64,000 nt of DNA from Marchantia polymorpha subsp. ruderalis (Eukaryota; Streptophyta; Marchantiopsida; Marchantiales; Marchantiaceae): positions 4,179,501 through 4,243,500 of the forward strand of contig AP031355.1 of NCBI GenBank assembly GCA_037833965.1. Direction: 5' to 3'. The translations under genes were made by a program, and so were the position numbers. The notes under the pieces are model-generated. The model saw nothing but the letters and a program-made list of their open reading frames with translations, did not search any database and was not told the origin of the DNA. Position 1 is the first letter of the stretch. Every line of letters starts with the position of its first letter. Shown here piece by piece: positions 47,122 to 58,797 of the stretch.

Positions 47122-50100
47122 ATGGGTTCTCTAGCTGATCCCCTACTGCCGAAGGATGAGAATCGTGAGAATTGGAAGGAAGCCGATACAGCACAAGAGG
47201 CGCTTCGTGGCTTCAGCGTGCCAGACTTATCGACGGTAGCCCATCATGGATACAGAGAGCCAGAACCTTCAGCCGGATCAGCTCCTGCAAGGCTTCAAGG
47301 ACATGGAGTGTCAGGATCTCCCAGCGTACCAGATTTGACGGTGTATCATGGAAACAATATGTATGGATCTCCGAGCGTGCCAGATTTACGAGTGGTTTTG
47401 CAACGTGAGCGCAGAATTGCTCGATCTTCAAGGCCTTCGACGGCGTCCGGGTTTCGCGAGCACAGACCAAGCGGTCATCAGCACAGAAACAAATATCCAG
47501 GATCCCCAAGGCCAGATAATAGATTGCAGGACCTCACAAAGGCGCTTGAGAATCATGAGCTCACAAGAGCGATCGTGAACCACGAGAGCAGTCTGCCAGA
47601 AAGCACCTTGCCCGATCCTACGCTGCCTGTGAATAATGAAAAACTCAAAGTTCTCGATCACACGAGGCACTCCAAGAATCATGAAACCGCAATACCCATC
47701 GCGCCCAGGCCGTCTCAGCATCATTCCGCGCACCGTCCTCCTCTCCCACGTAAGACACGGCTTGGATCGCTTCCAAAGATTCTCAAAGCGCGGAGGGTTT
47801 ATCGAAGGCTTCTTTCTCATCCAGGAGATGAGCTGCAGCGATTCCGCGCGAGTCTCCTGTTTCTGGGACTCGACCAATCCACATCGACTCGGATGGCTTT
47901 TTCCTGGCTCTTCTTCCTTCTCTTTACCCTGGTGGTGCCTGCTGTCAACGCCTTCTTCGTTTCGTGTCAAAAGTGCGACGACGATCACAGTCATCCGTTC
48001 CAACTTCTCGTCGATTATTCGGAATCTGCCCTAGCAGCTGTTTCCTTTCTATGTCTCTCCAGCATATTACGGAAATTCGGTCTGCGGAAGGTTCTGCTGT
48101 TGGATAAAGTGTGCGATGATTCGATGGACGTTCGAAACAACTACGAAACGGAGCTTCAGGTGAGAGTTCCGTCTCTTCCTCATCACACTCACTTTAGCTG
48201 CATTGACTAGCGGTAGCGTCTGAGAATAAACCCTTGAACACTGAATAGCAAGATACTCATAGGTCAAAATATTTATGCGGAGCCAATTCTTCAAAAATAC
48301 AATGCCGTTTAAGATTTTTAACCTGTCATCCCAAACATTCAGATTTTCTGCTTTTGCACTCTTGGTGTGAAAAAACTTGTTGACTATGGTGGCGATTCCA
48401 GTGCCTAAAGCACTATCGTAATTACGAAATTGAGCATCGCGGTGGCCAAGGTCAACCTGTATGTTGGTGCGCAGCTCACATACTAATTATGGAAGGAGGT
48501 GAAGATCTGATTTGTTTCCCTCCTGTTTTACAGAATGCCTTCAAGTTGCTGGCATGGATTCTCCTCCCCTGTATCATTGTTGAGCTCATTCACAAAGGAT
48601 GGTGGTACTTATACGTCTCAGTGGAGTTGCCTTTTCTTGCAAAGGACCCTATTCTCAACGTCTTCTTGTGCATCGGGAGTATCGTGGCATGGCTGTACAA
48701 GTCGATGGTGTTTCTCTTCGTATGCGTACTCTTCAGGTTAATGTGTTCTCTTCAAATATTCCGGCTCCAAGGATATATCAAACTTCTGGAAGAAACAACT
48801 GACGTGGGTGTTATTCTTCAAGAGCACATGCGTATACGGGATCAGCTTTCGACTATAAGTCACAGATTCAGGGTGTTTGTTGTCCTCTCCATGCTGACGA
48901 TCACTCTCAGCCAACTGTATTCCCTCTTTGTCATTTCTGATGCACAGAACAATATCAACTTTTTTAGAGCGGGTGACTTGGTGGTAAGAGGACTTCACTT
49001 CTCTTTACTTCGTAATATTAAGATCGTGATCTTTTCATCGTTCTTTCCAGTCTGTAGTGACATCAACTACATGACTTCACCTGGTTCTCTTGAAGCCACA
49101 AACTGTCAGTCTGTCCTGGTCAAGTTTCTGTATGCATGCCTCCAGAAGAGCGTCCCATTGGTACTCGTGTAATGGCTTGCACCATCTGATATCTTGTTGT
49201 CTTTCATTCACAGGTGTGCTCAATTGTGCAGCTAAGCGGTTTTGTGATATGTCTCCATGGAGCAGCAAAAATAACTCACAGAGCGCAAAAGATCATGTCT
49301 ATAGTGACACAGTGGCATGCGGTCGTGACTTGCAGTCCTAATGCTATGCTTGTATCTACGATGGACTTGAACGCATCAAGTCGTTCTCTCGGCCCCGCAC
49401 ATCCACTTCTGTACAATGAAGCCACAGGAGATTTAGAAGCATCCATCAATGTGACAACCAGACCACCAGTGCAACCTACACATGACTCGGAGGAATATCA
49501 CAAACGGCAGGCTCTCGGTATGTACGCTCATTAAAACCTCCAGAGTTTTGCTGTATGGGATGTTCTTAACGAAGTAGCTAATTAATGGGAATTTTATGAA
49601 TGAATTTGATAATGGAGGATGTGGAGGAAATTTCAAAGAAGCAATACCTAGGACTCATTTAAAATGTGCGTTGATGAGGCTGGTTCTAATTCGGGAGGTC
49701 TACAATTACTTTCAATGAATCAAACATCAATTCGAATCCCCATTCTGAGTCAGAGCAGATGCGTACATACCAACCGTGAAGTCCACTGTAGGAAACTGAT
49801 TTTGTTTACATGTTGTCATTGTTTTTTTCTTGCAGTGAACTATCTCCAGTTTTCCAATGCAGGCATCTCTCTCTATGGTTTTAGCTTAGACCGGAGTTTT
49901 CTGTATGCTGCGTTTGGCATTCAGGTCACTCTCACTTTGTTTGTTCTCTGATTAGGCTAGATGACTGATGGTGGGTGGTGCTTGGTGCTATTGGTTTATG
50001 CTGCAGCAAATTACATGCAGTTTTCCAATGCAGGCATTTCGCTCTTTGGTTTTGTACTGGACCGAGGTTTCCTCTTCTCTGCGTTTTGCATTGAGTTAAA

Positions 50101-50140
50101 CCTCATGTTGTATATTCTCGGACGCCTTCTACTAACTTAA
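47122..50140 (+). CDS. DUF3537 seven-helix protein, plant gustatory-receptor-like (GRL)
   Basis: Exons: 47122-48159, 48534-48983, 49214-49517, then a last exon at either 49836-49951 or 50007-50140, giving 635 or 641 aa. Donors GTGAGA, GTAAGA and GTATGT and all acceptors keep the frame. Residues 1-~235 are a disordered extension with three SVPDL motifs (32-36, 68-72, 85-89). The DUF3537 domain follows: LDQSTSTRMAFSWLFFLL, CDDDHSHPF, FLCLSSILRKFGLRKVLLLDKVCDD, IRDQLSTISHRFRVF, HGAAKITHRAQ, and NAGISLYGFSLDR in the last helix. About seven membrane segments. DUF3537 proteins are distant plant relatives of insect odorant/gustatory receptors; their function and ligand are unknown. The domain is normal in length, the N-terminus unusually long. 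No stop or frameshift in exons 1-3. Confidence 0.88.
49836..49951 (+). other. Alternative last exon 4a of the DUF3537 gene
   Basis: Follows an acceptor (TTTTTTTCTTGCAG) in the phase needed after exon 3. Encodes VNYLQFSNAGISLYGFSLD and on to FGIQ, then VTLTLFVL and a TGA. It lacks about six residues found at the end of 4b. Confidence 0.75.
50007..50140 (+). other. Alternative last exon 4b of the DUF3537 gene
   Basis: A second acceptor (TTTATGCTGCAG) in the same phase. Encodes ANYMQFSNAGISLFGFVLD and on to FCIELNLMLYILGRLLLT, then TAA. This end is like the usual C-terminus of the family (FGIEL..LG pattern), so 4b is probably the ancestral or default exon. Confidence 0.75.
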
Positions 50141-51999
50141 TGCACTGCACAATGGCAGTTGTTTCATCACCTCTTCTCAAGAGCAATCTTTACCAATATG
50201 TTTGACAAGTGTACGAGTCAGGTTGAAAGAAATCAGTAGGTGATGTACTGTTATCAGCCTGCATCTGTAGATTGCCGCTCTTTCTTACAAGCACTTAGTC
50301 TAGCTCAGTGGCAAATACATGATGTACAGTTAAGTCCGTTTCGTAGTACTTGGAAGGATTGTATTGTGATTGTCCTCCACAAATTATACGTCCAGTTACC
50401 TAGTAAGGAAGGAATTTGTCGAGAAGTCGAAGCGTGTTAGGAAAGATGGTGATTTATCTTGGTCTAAGGTGATCGCAGCTCAGTGTACTTACAACTGTTT
50501 TAGAATTAACAGCAGGGAGGTCTTGGGAGTGAAGAGCATATGTGTATCTTCTCAATCTTCTTCTGTGAGTCTGCTCTTTTCAAGTTGGAAGGCTTTTACT
50601 GCTGTGGTTCTCAATGAGTTTTCTGCTAGCGATGAGATTCTGTGATGGCCCAGAAGGTTTCGTGTCTTTCATCCTCAAGGAAAAGAAGAGGATAGATAAA
50701 AGGAAGTGAAAGAGTGGGTGGGACCAGAGTTATAATACCGGATTTAGGACATTTACTTTCTCACGGACGTCAGGAACTGGGAACGTGGGTTCCCAGTAGG
50801 GTGTGAACTGTATAATTTTCACCGTTCTCAACGTAGCAAATAGAACTGGCGGTCCATGGTTTATTAATTAACACTCACATGGCCGATATGTCTTCATTGT
50901 CGAATAATCTCACGAATCCGCAATCTTCAAATTTTATTTTCGTTTTTTAACTCGACCACAGTGATCTAAACTGTGAGCGAGTTGCATGTGGTGGATCTGT
51001 GGCCGATAAGAATGACATTCAGGACAATCTTCGAGTTCAGAGAATGTTCCTGCGTCAGCATGAGGTGATGTAGAAAAATAGCGAACATCTCAGCGCTTGG
51101 TTATCCTTCTTTAGGTCGATAGTTTCTTAATATCTGTGAACGCCATGCTGGCAGCTCCTTGGAATAAAGTTGATACAGGAGCTGCATCGATGCCTGATGG
51201 TGGACATGAAGAAACTCCTGGAATCATTGCTCGGCAGATTGAATGTCGAGTATGACGCAACGTTAAAGGGCATCAAAGATGATTCTGGAACTGAATAGAT
51301 CTTCAGAGTAATCTGCCCCTAGATGCAGGTCCGAAGAAAAGAAACACATGATCCATTATGGAGCGCCTAGTTGACCATTATTCATTATTGTATAAGAAAA
51401 GAAACAGATGATCCATTATGAATATGGAGCGCCTAGTTGACAATTATTCATTATTGTATATTGAGCTAAAGACGAGCAACAAAAGAATCATCAGAAAGTA
51501 ATTACCATCAACTCCCTGCCATACTAGCAGTTTAAAAATAACCTCCGGTCTCAGATTACAATCAGAAAAATGAGAACACTACTTTGCCATAATTCTCAAT
51601 ATTGTCATTGTTTTGTTCGGAATAGTGATTGATGTCATCACAATCCAAACCGTTGGAAAAACATGAACACTGATAAATGATGTAGTTATGTGAGTTGTCG
51701 CAGTCAAAATGCATCAGCAGCAAGAAGATCTAACGAATAAGACAAAAGCATCCTAGGTTCAGCCAAAATCTGTGATGAGATCTTAGAACTCTCAAAAATC
51801 ACGGACAAACAGTAATCTTCTCCATCCATGTATGTACATGTAATCAAACCTTTCAGAACCAAAAACAAAAATTGAAATGGCTTAAACTTTGTGGACACGT
51901 CACATTATACGATGTGTATCGAGAACCAGTTCCACATATAGCAGAGTATCTTACTATGTTTGCATACTCCTTCTATACAGTTTCTCTGGGGATAAATCC
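50141..51999. other. Region downstream of the DUF3537 gene, no gene seen
   Basis: Probably 3' UTR at first. An imperfect 60-66 bp tandem duplication lies at 51334-51460 (GATCCATTATGGAGCGCC). No recognisable ORF. Confidence 0.5.
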
Positions 52000-52000
52000 A

Positions 52001-52773
52001 TCGCTTAGGGCGCAGAGAGACGGATCACAGTCGATGAAGGTGATGGCTGACACCAACCTCCCCTTCCCTGAATCGAACATCAGCCAACTTGTCGTTAACC
52101 TTGCAGCGAAGGGGTTGAATGCAAGAGAAATGGCTACACTCTCAGGTCTGGGAATCGTCGCCATCGATGTTCTGACTTTTATGCCCTACTTTAAATTTTG
52201 ACCTCTGTTTGGACAAGCTTCCAGAAGAGTTTTCCTTTCTGGAATCTTGTCTTCACGTCTTCTTCAACTTCGTCTACATGCCTATATTGATAAACTGGTC
52301 GGTGCAATAACTTCCACTGTTTCGAGTAAGATTATCTCTCACTGGCGTGACAAGTTACATATTTTGCAGTTGCTCATACTATCGGTCGGGCTCACTGCAA
52401 CGGTGTACTCCCACATCTGTTGAACTTCACTAGAAGGGATGATGCAACGGACACCCACCCTGCCAAGAGTAAGAACTTCTCCACAATCCTCAAGAATCGT
52501 TGTAATTGGGTTAACAGGACTAACACAGTCTCAGTCGACTCCACAGCCAACACTTTTGGCCGTGAATACTACAAAAATCTGCTGCAAGGTAAGTGAATAA
52601 TCTTCACAGACTCTACCCTCGTCACCGAAAGCATGGGTAAGAAACTAGTTCGGTCTTTCTCCAACCCTGGTTCCAGCTTTTTCACATAATTTGCAGCGGC
52701 AATGGTGAAGATGGGAAAAGTTGGCATGCTCACTGGAACTCAAGGAGAATTCGGAAGAAGTGCCAATTCGTGA
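52001..52773 (+). pseudogene. Class III peroxidase, 5'-truncated pseudogene
   Basis: Secretory plant peroxidase (H2O2-dependent oxidation of phenolics in the cell wall, by family). Visible blocks: RDGSQSMKVMADTNLPFPES, SQLVVNLAAKGLNAREMATLS, then across a typical intron (52146-52369, GT...CAG) AHTIGRAHC with the proximal haem His, LKNRC, NTFGREYYKNLLQGK, DSTLVTESMGKKLVRSF and AAMVKMGKVGMLTGTQGEFGR. The N-terminal half, with the distal His and Arg, is absent. Two in-frame stops are present: TGA at 52594 after LLQGK and TAA at 52687 before FAAAM. The conserved exon/intron boundary shows it came from a genomic copy, not from a processed transcript. Confidence 0.88.
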
Positions 52774-52849
52774 GTTAGTCTGGATTCGTGAATAGATCAG
52801 CTTAGATTCGTTCAGATGCAGCAGCCGATTCTGCGTCCTCAGCTATATA

Positions 52850-53129
52850 ATAGCTCTTCTGGAGGGGCTTGAGCCGAAGACCCCTTAACAAGAAAGCTTT
52901 TGCCGAAGGCGCCAGAGGCGCTCCCCCTCAGTAGGAACCGTACGTTCCGGCCAGGGCGCCTGTCCCGGACATTGCGCCCAACTCGATGATTCTTGATGAT
53001 TCTCCGTGACCCGTGATCATCCATTTTTACTCTATTTTAGTGTACCGATTACTATTTACAGTTGCTGCTGCGGTACTGTTTTCCAAAAATGTTTCAATTC
53101 CGCACAAAAACAAAAAGTGGGTTACCACA
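52850..53129 (-). mobile_element. Terminal fragment of a third LTR subfamily
   Basis: Ends CAAAAAGTGGGTTACCACA at 53129, the same terminus as families A and B, preceded by TTTCCAAAAATGTTTCAATTC and TTTTGCCGAAGGCGCC. Internal sequence differs from both families. Only the 5' ~280 bp of the LTR remain; the left boundary is approximate and follows the peroxidase pseudogene. Confidence 0.75.
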
Positions 53130-53189
53130 CCAAGTCATTGATTTCTATTGCTGAAAAGCTTTTTCTTTTTTCCAATGTTGCATCAATAC

Positions 53190-54700
53190 CACGTTGTGAA
53201 GTAAATCTAGGCTTACTTTATGAAGTTGAAGTGATAATTCGACTCTGACAAATGATAAATGTGAGGATTTAGATGGTCTATCCATTGAACTTCTCAAGTG
53301 GGGAGGAGATACTATTGGGCCTATACTCACTGAAGTGTTAGAGAATGCTCCTACCATGGCTTTCCTTCAACTTGGTCTCTACGGAAGATTATTCCTATTC
53401 ACAAATATGAGAGCAAGGCCTTGATGACAAACTATCATACTATCATGGTGGGTAGTATTTTTGCCAAGTTACTTGGCAAATTGATGGAGTCAAAGTTGAG
53501 CACATGGGCTGAATCTTCTTAGAAGACAGCGAGGTTTCAAGCTAGTTTTTGTATAACATTCGACACTATAGATCATATCTTGGTTTTGCGTGTTTTATGG
53601 AAGAAATCCAAGGGCAATGGAAAAGCTTTGTTCTGTGCCTTCATTGATTTCAAAAAAGCTTTTGACATAGTAGTTTGTGAGATTTTATGGCAAAGATTGC
53701 AAACCATTGGAGTACCATCAGATCTCTTAGCAGCGGTGGCCACATTATACCACTCCGTTCGGACCAAGATCAACACTTCTCAAACCGAAGTTTCTTTGAG
53801 TACCATTGGAGTTATTCAAGGTTGTACTCTCTCTCCTACTCTCTTTGGAGTTTTCATAGATGATATAGGAAGATGGTTAGAGGATTGTGAATGTGTCAAA
53901 CTTGGACTCTTTGTTATCAAAACTCTTTTGTATGCAAATGATGTCATATTACTAGCACGTGATGCCATTAGTTTAAAGAAACACTTTGACACTTTGGCTA
54001 GCTTTTGCAGTCAAAATTAGATGGAGGTCAACTTGAAGAAGTCCAAAGTCATTCTTGTGGGCATTAGATCCAAGCTTTCTTTCTTTTACAAAGTATTAGA
54101 ATTGGAACAAATGAAGAGTTACAAATATTTAGGCATTGATTTTTACTCCAAATATAGTTGGGCACTTTGTGTGCAAAAGAGGATAGAAGCTGGTTTCAAA
54201 GCTCTATATTCATTGCTAAATAGATGTAGAGTAGCTCATCTAGTGTCAAAGAGTCTTAGGGAATTAGGAGTCTTAGGAGCTTAGTGTTTCCCGTTATCTT
54301 CCATGGAACACAAGTGTGGGGTCGTGGTTGTAAGAAGACAGGTTGACAGCGTTTGGAGAGGGTGCAAAAGATCTCCTTACAAGAAGAATTGGATGTGAGG
54401 ATCCAAACTTCATATGGTATTCTTCTTGCGGAAACAAGTTGTCTACCTCCTGAGGCTAATGCTCTTTTTTTTACTATCATTTACGTCCAAAGAGTGAGAT
54501 TTCTTGATGCTTCTCAACTTCCTCTTGAAGCTTTGCGTGCCACACATACCAAGGGGTGGTTTGTAGATGTTGTGACTTGGTCTTTGAGGTGTAATGTGAC
54601 AGAACTTGATTGAGATTTGCAACCTATTGCCCTGCGCGAACGTATCAAGGAGGAATTTCTCAACATTATTTGGAGCAAACGAATCACTAAAATGTAGTTT
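53190..54700 (+). mobile_element. Degenerate non-LTR retrotransposon (LINE), RT region
   Basis: Reverse transcriptase motifs in order: DLDGLSIELLKWGG (53270), FIDFKKAFD (53640; motif A), GVIQGCTLSPTLFGVFIDD (53810; motif B), LLYANDVILLA (53930; motif C, normally YADD), VNLKKSKVILVG (54030) and YKYLGIDF (54120). Several stops and frameshifts (54018, 54282, 54611) break the frame, and the first Asp of the YADD box is Asn. No endonuclease domain or poly-A tail is identified. Dead copy. Confidence 0.85.
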
Positions 54701-57069
54701 TATCAACTTTATGAATCTTATGCTTGTGAGCAAAGATACTTACTTGCTGAGATCTCTACCTCTTTACGTCTTTTTTCACAAATAAGAGTACAATGACGAA
54801 TAATCCTTGAGTCCAAGTATATAGAACGAACACCTGCATAAGTGAAAGAGCTGAAAATACCACTTACTTCGGAATCAATCTGTTCGTAACTTGATTGGCA
54901 TATGGAACGACGACATTTAACGTTGCGTGGCAAATGTCGACCAATATCAAACCCATCATCTCGATTTCTGGGATTAAAACTATATGTAATGCTCTGTCGT
55001 GCCAATATAAGATCACCTTTTATTGGCGCAAGAGAGTCACTTAAGGGTCTCCCAAACCCGAATCTTCGCATCAAGCATAAGACGATATCTTTACGTTTGT
55101 GAACTTTAGATGTTTTCGTGCATCTCCAACCTATCCATAAATAGCCTTAAATAACTTTGAGAGAGACGAATCATAAAATGTCGTACCTGCTGGCGACAGA
55201 AAGCTCGTGGAGTCTTGTCTGCTTCTGTAGGAACTAATCTCCTTCAAGTTAATCCACACAGATTAGCAGATATCGCAACACGTACCAAAAGCCTGGAGGC
55301 ATTTCAAGAGACAAAACTCTCGACAACGTTATCTGTGTTCTCGTTCCTGACTAACCAAGATAGATGTCTGGAATGTAGGTGCATATGCACAATTCTCGAG
55401 CAACTGTCCCTCGTTATGACTGATTTTCTCTGACGTAAGAGCTTGTCCGGATGCTCCTGTCCCTCGTTATGATTGATATTCTCTGACGTAAGAGCTTGTC
55501 CGGATGCTCCCATCCACGATCTGTTCTTATTAATTGACCTCAGCGTGAACATGCGATCCATGTCCGGATGCTCCCTTTCCATGACTTCAGCTTGAACATG
55601 AGAACCTGCTCTGAGCATGAGTTGATGTGGCTGCTCGGAACCGGTCGGAATGAGCTGTTCGTCATCGGCCTCTCGTTGCAGTGGTCAACAGTTTCTTGTG
55701 AGCTGGAAACGCCATGCTTGCAGTGCCAGCGTTTGACGCGAAAAGGTCTCATACAGCTGCGGCTCTCCCTCATAAAAGACATCTCTTGGATAGTGGTATT
55801 CAATCACAGTCACTGATTAATACGTCAAGGCCATGGAGTTCTGCACAGTGACAGTGCAAAATCTAGCACTAGTTACAAGTCGCTGAATACTGCGTTAAGG
55901 CAATGGGGCCTGCACAGTGACAGTGCAATAATCTAGCACTAGTTGCAGATGTGAAACAAATGAAATCGATTTCACTTGTGACAGAGAGAAGCTAGCCCAG
56001 GTTATCGATTTCGTTCACTTCAAGAATCTCTTGAAGTGAAGGACTAGTTATTGATAGATAGATGGTTTAGAAGGTACCAGATGAAAAGGAAGTTTATCTG
56101 GTCTATTAGTACATGCAGCTGAATAGGGATGAGAATCACGGCATCAGATAGCAAGTCCTGCGACTGAATCTTGTTTCGGAGTGGTACGGACATCAAACTA
56201 GAAAAGTCTTATCTTTAGGACAACACATGGCCTTAAATGAGGGCAGTTTGACTAAATAAGTTATATCACATTCTCGCATTAATTTGCGCGCACCATCCTG
56301 GAAATGTAATGTTAAAAGCATTGCCAATTGATATGCACACTGCAACCAAACAAGAAGGAAGAAGTTCCTTATGTCAATAATATGCAGCACTCACACGACT
56401 TGAGTTTGCAGTTGAGATTTAGACAGAGATTCGTAGTCCTGGTCTAAAGCCCGACTCAGAGCAAACGCTCTCAAACAGCACTTCGTCAGGTAAAGGATCA
56501 ACATTTCAATTTTTTGTGATTTGTGAAACTCACAGTTTTGCTCAACATTCTTGGTGAGATGGTGGTGAAGTCAGAGGTTGACGCTATCGCCTTCTCGTTT
56601 CAATGCACAGGTGACACTGCTTGCACCCTTTAATTCCTCCAAGGGCAAGACACCACGTCCTTTAAGCCATATGTGAAATGAAAATGTGAATAAATATGCA
56701 CTACAGGATTTTTAGTGTCGGAAACTGGTCTGGGAAGGTATAAATCCTTCCCATATTTCACCAGACCAGTCCATATATCAAAGCTCATAAGTGATGTATA
56801 TGTGCAAAGAAGGTCATGTATAACGGAAATGAAGAGATGAATATTTCTGTATGCGTCGAGAATCTCCAGTATCTTTTCTGTCTTGAAGAATTCAAGATTC
56901 GTTAATTTTTCCATGTCATGACCGGTCACAATGCATTCCAAATCAATTGACTCGACGGAGCTGACGCAAAGTCGTGTGTTTAATTGTGTGAATTTATGTT
57001 ACAACTGGAATGTAAAATGAATAGACGATGAACACCACGAATGAAATATATCTACACAGCTATATATGT
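54701..57069. other. Region between the LINE and the IleRS pseudogene
   Basis: No supported gene. Tandem duplications: 53 bp twice at 55404-55509 (CTGTCCCTCGTTATGA) and ~70 bp twice at 55809-55948 (CACAGTGACAGTGCAA). 54701-55100 may include decayed LINE 3' sequence. Confidence 0.45.
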
Positions 57070-58569
57070 TTATGGTGCAGGCCTCATTTTCACGACACCA
57101 TTACAGCGTTCACAAAGTGTGCAATGTTCAAGCGTTCCTACTGCTTTAGAATAATTCCAGCACCTCTCGCACTTGGTACCATCGGCACAAGATATCCCAT
57201 TGCACAGATCGCCATATCCTTCCATCACAGAGCTGCCTGAGTAAGGAAGGTCCATATCCTTCCATCACAGAGCTGCCTGAGTAAGGAAGGTCCATATCCT
57301 TCCATCACATAGCTGCCTGAGTAAGGATGGTTCATGCTCTCACCGTCGCTTTTAGAAACAGCTTCGACCTGAAACACATGACCAAATCGTTTGTTTGTCA
57401 GCCATACTGGTTTCCTTCGATTCTTCTATATGAACTTTTCAACTTAAGAGACATTATCTATTCTCCTAGTACTCTGAATCTATATGAAGGAATGAAGAAC
57501 CTCTTACTGCACTAAGATAAATATGTTGACATCCTTGATTTGTTTCACATGTTTGAACCAATCCTTCTATATTGAAAGAATGCATGCATTCTTCTAAGCC
57601 TCTCCTGAATTTTATATGTAAACTACGATTCATGCTAAAGAAAAAATCACCTGAGATGTTAAAAAGATTCTGTTGAAGCTATCCACTCCTTCTACTGATC
57701 GTGGAAAACCCTGCAGACGTTGATGTAGTTTCTGATGGGAGGAATGGACGTAGACTTTCGCTTCAAGGCTTGCCCCTACGAGCTTGCCAGTTCTCGCTTG
57801 TTTCAAAACTCTATTCACTTCTTCGCGAACCTGAACACAGATGAAAATATTCAGCGTGTGAAAATTTTCTGCTAAAACCGCCTCAGTCCTTCAGCCTTCT
57901 GCCTCAGACATCTACCTGTCCAAAGATTATAAAACTCAAGACGGATCAGATCTGAAGTACTTAGCCACTGCAAGAGTAAATCAAAGAGATGGCTCCAAAT
58001 TTATGAGACGTTTAGACACTCCTCATGTAACTCTACTTGACTTGCAATTTCGATTTTGTTTAAATGTCACTTTTGTGACTAGCGATTTGACTATAAAACT
58101 ATGAAGTAAGGTACCAAACTTGCAAAAGAGCTGCACAGAACTTCAAATCTGATTCTGGTACGGATTTCCAATATTCCTCCACTTTGGTCATGCGGCTTCA
58201 AAGACAGTTTCTGCTTTTGTATTCTTGCCATCGTAATAATCAAACGGAAATTTGCCACACATGTTCTGCCTTATGGGGCATCACAGGTGCAATCACTCGA
58301 ACTAAAGATAGAAGGAGAGCTGCAAGTGCGGTCTGGCAACTCCTCCGTGGCAAAGATAGCTCTCTGTGCCAGTGCAAAAACAAGGCTTGTTTCAAGTTTC
58401 TATTCACATTCACATGTAGAGCAGAGAAAGGTAAAGAGGCAAAATTTTAAAATAAAAAATCAGCTAGAAGAAGTACATTGTGCTTCGGAACGTACCCGGT
58501 GTAAAGTTGGTCTTTAGCGATATCAAAACAGAAATTGGACAAATCAACGACAGCAAAACGTTGCACCAG
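57070..58569 (-). pseudogene. Isoleucyl-tRNA synthetase C-terminal exons, organellar/bacterial type
   Basis: Four exon-like blocks with in-frame splice sites: 58569-58496 (LVQRFAVVDLSNFCFDIAKD), 58363-58120 (RRSCQTALAALLLSLVRVIA, then PVMPHKAEHVW), 57830-57651 (VREEVNRVLKQARTGKL, LEAKVYVH) and 57368-57070 ending in the zinc-binding module GTKCERCWNYS...CTLCERC. IleRS charges tRNA-Ile with isoleucine; these parts are the anticodon-binding domain and C-terminal zinc finger, and this finger type points to the organellar enzyme. Broken by frameshifts after HVWQ (~58235) and near FEAA (~58195), and by a 40-bp unit repeated three times (57212-57331) in the last exon. The catalytic domain (HIGH, KMSKS) is absent. 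A second, intact copy elsewhere is expected. Confidence 0.88.
57212..57331. repeat. 40-bp tandem repeat, three copies, in the IleRS remnant
   Basis: Unit CCATATCCTTCCATCACAGA followed by GCTGCCTGAGTAAGGAAGGT. Copies 1 and 2 are identical and copy 3 has three differences. Since 40 is not a multiple of 3, the two extra copies shift the exon frame. Confidence 0.95.
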
Positions 58570-58797
58570 CTGTACATCAGAGAGAGCAAACAGGTGAGAC
58601 ATGTAACATACTACGTGGAAAATTTTTTGAAAAGTTTTATGTACTAAGCGGTTTACAACCATACTTTCTTCCAACGACATCTACTGTTACAAGTGAGTTG
58701 TTGTGATAAACGATGCAGTTGTATTCTGAGGTGGAGCAGTGAATTAAACTTTTATTCCTAGTGGATAAAAAAATGAATAAAATTAATAGAACTCACC

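Noticed and set aside
52588-52611. Tiny intron (GTAAGT...CACAG) that would remove the first stop in the peroxidase remnant
   Set aside because: Only about 24 bp, below any plausible plant intron size, and it would remove a conserved part.
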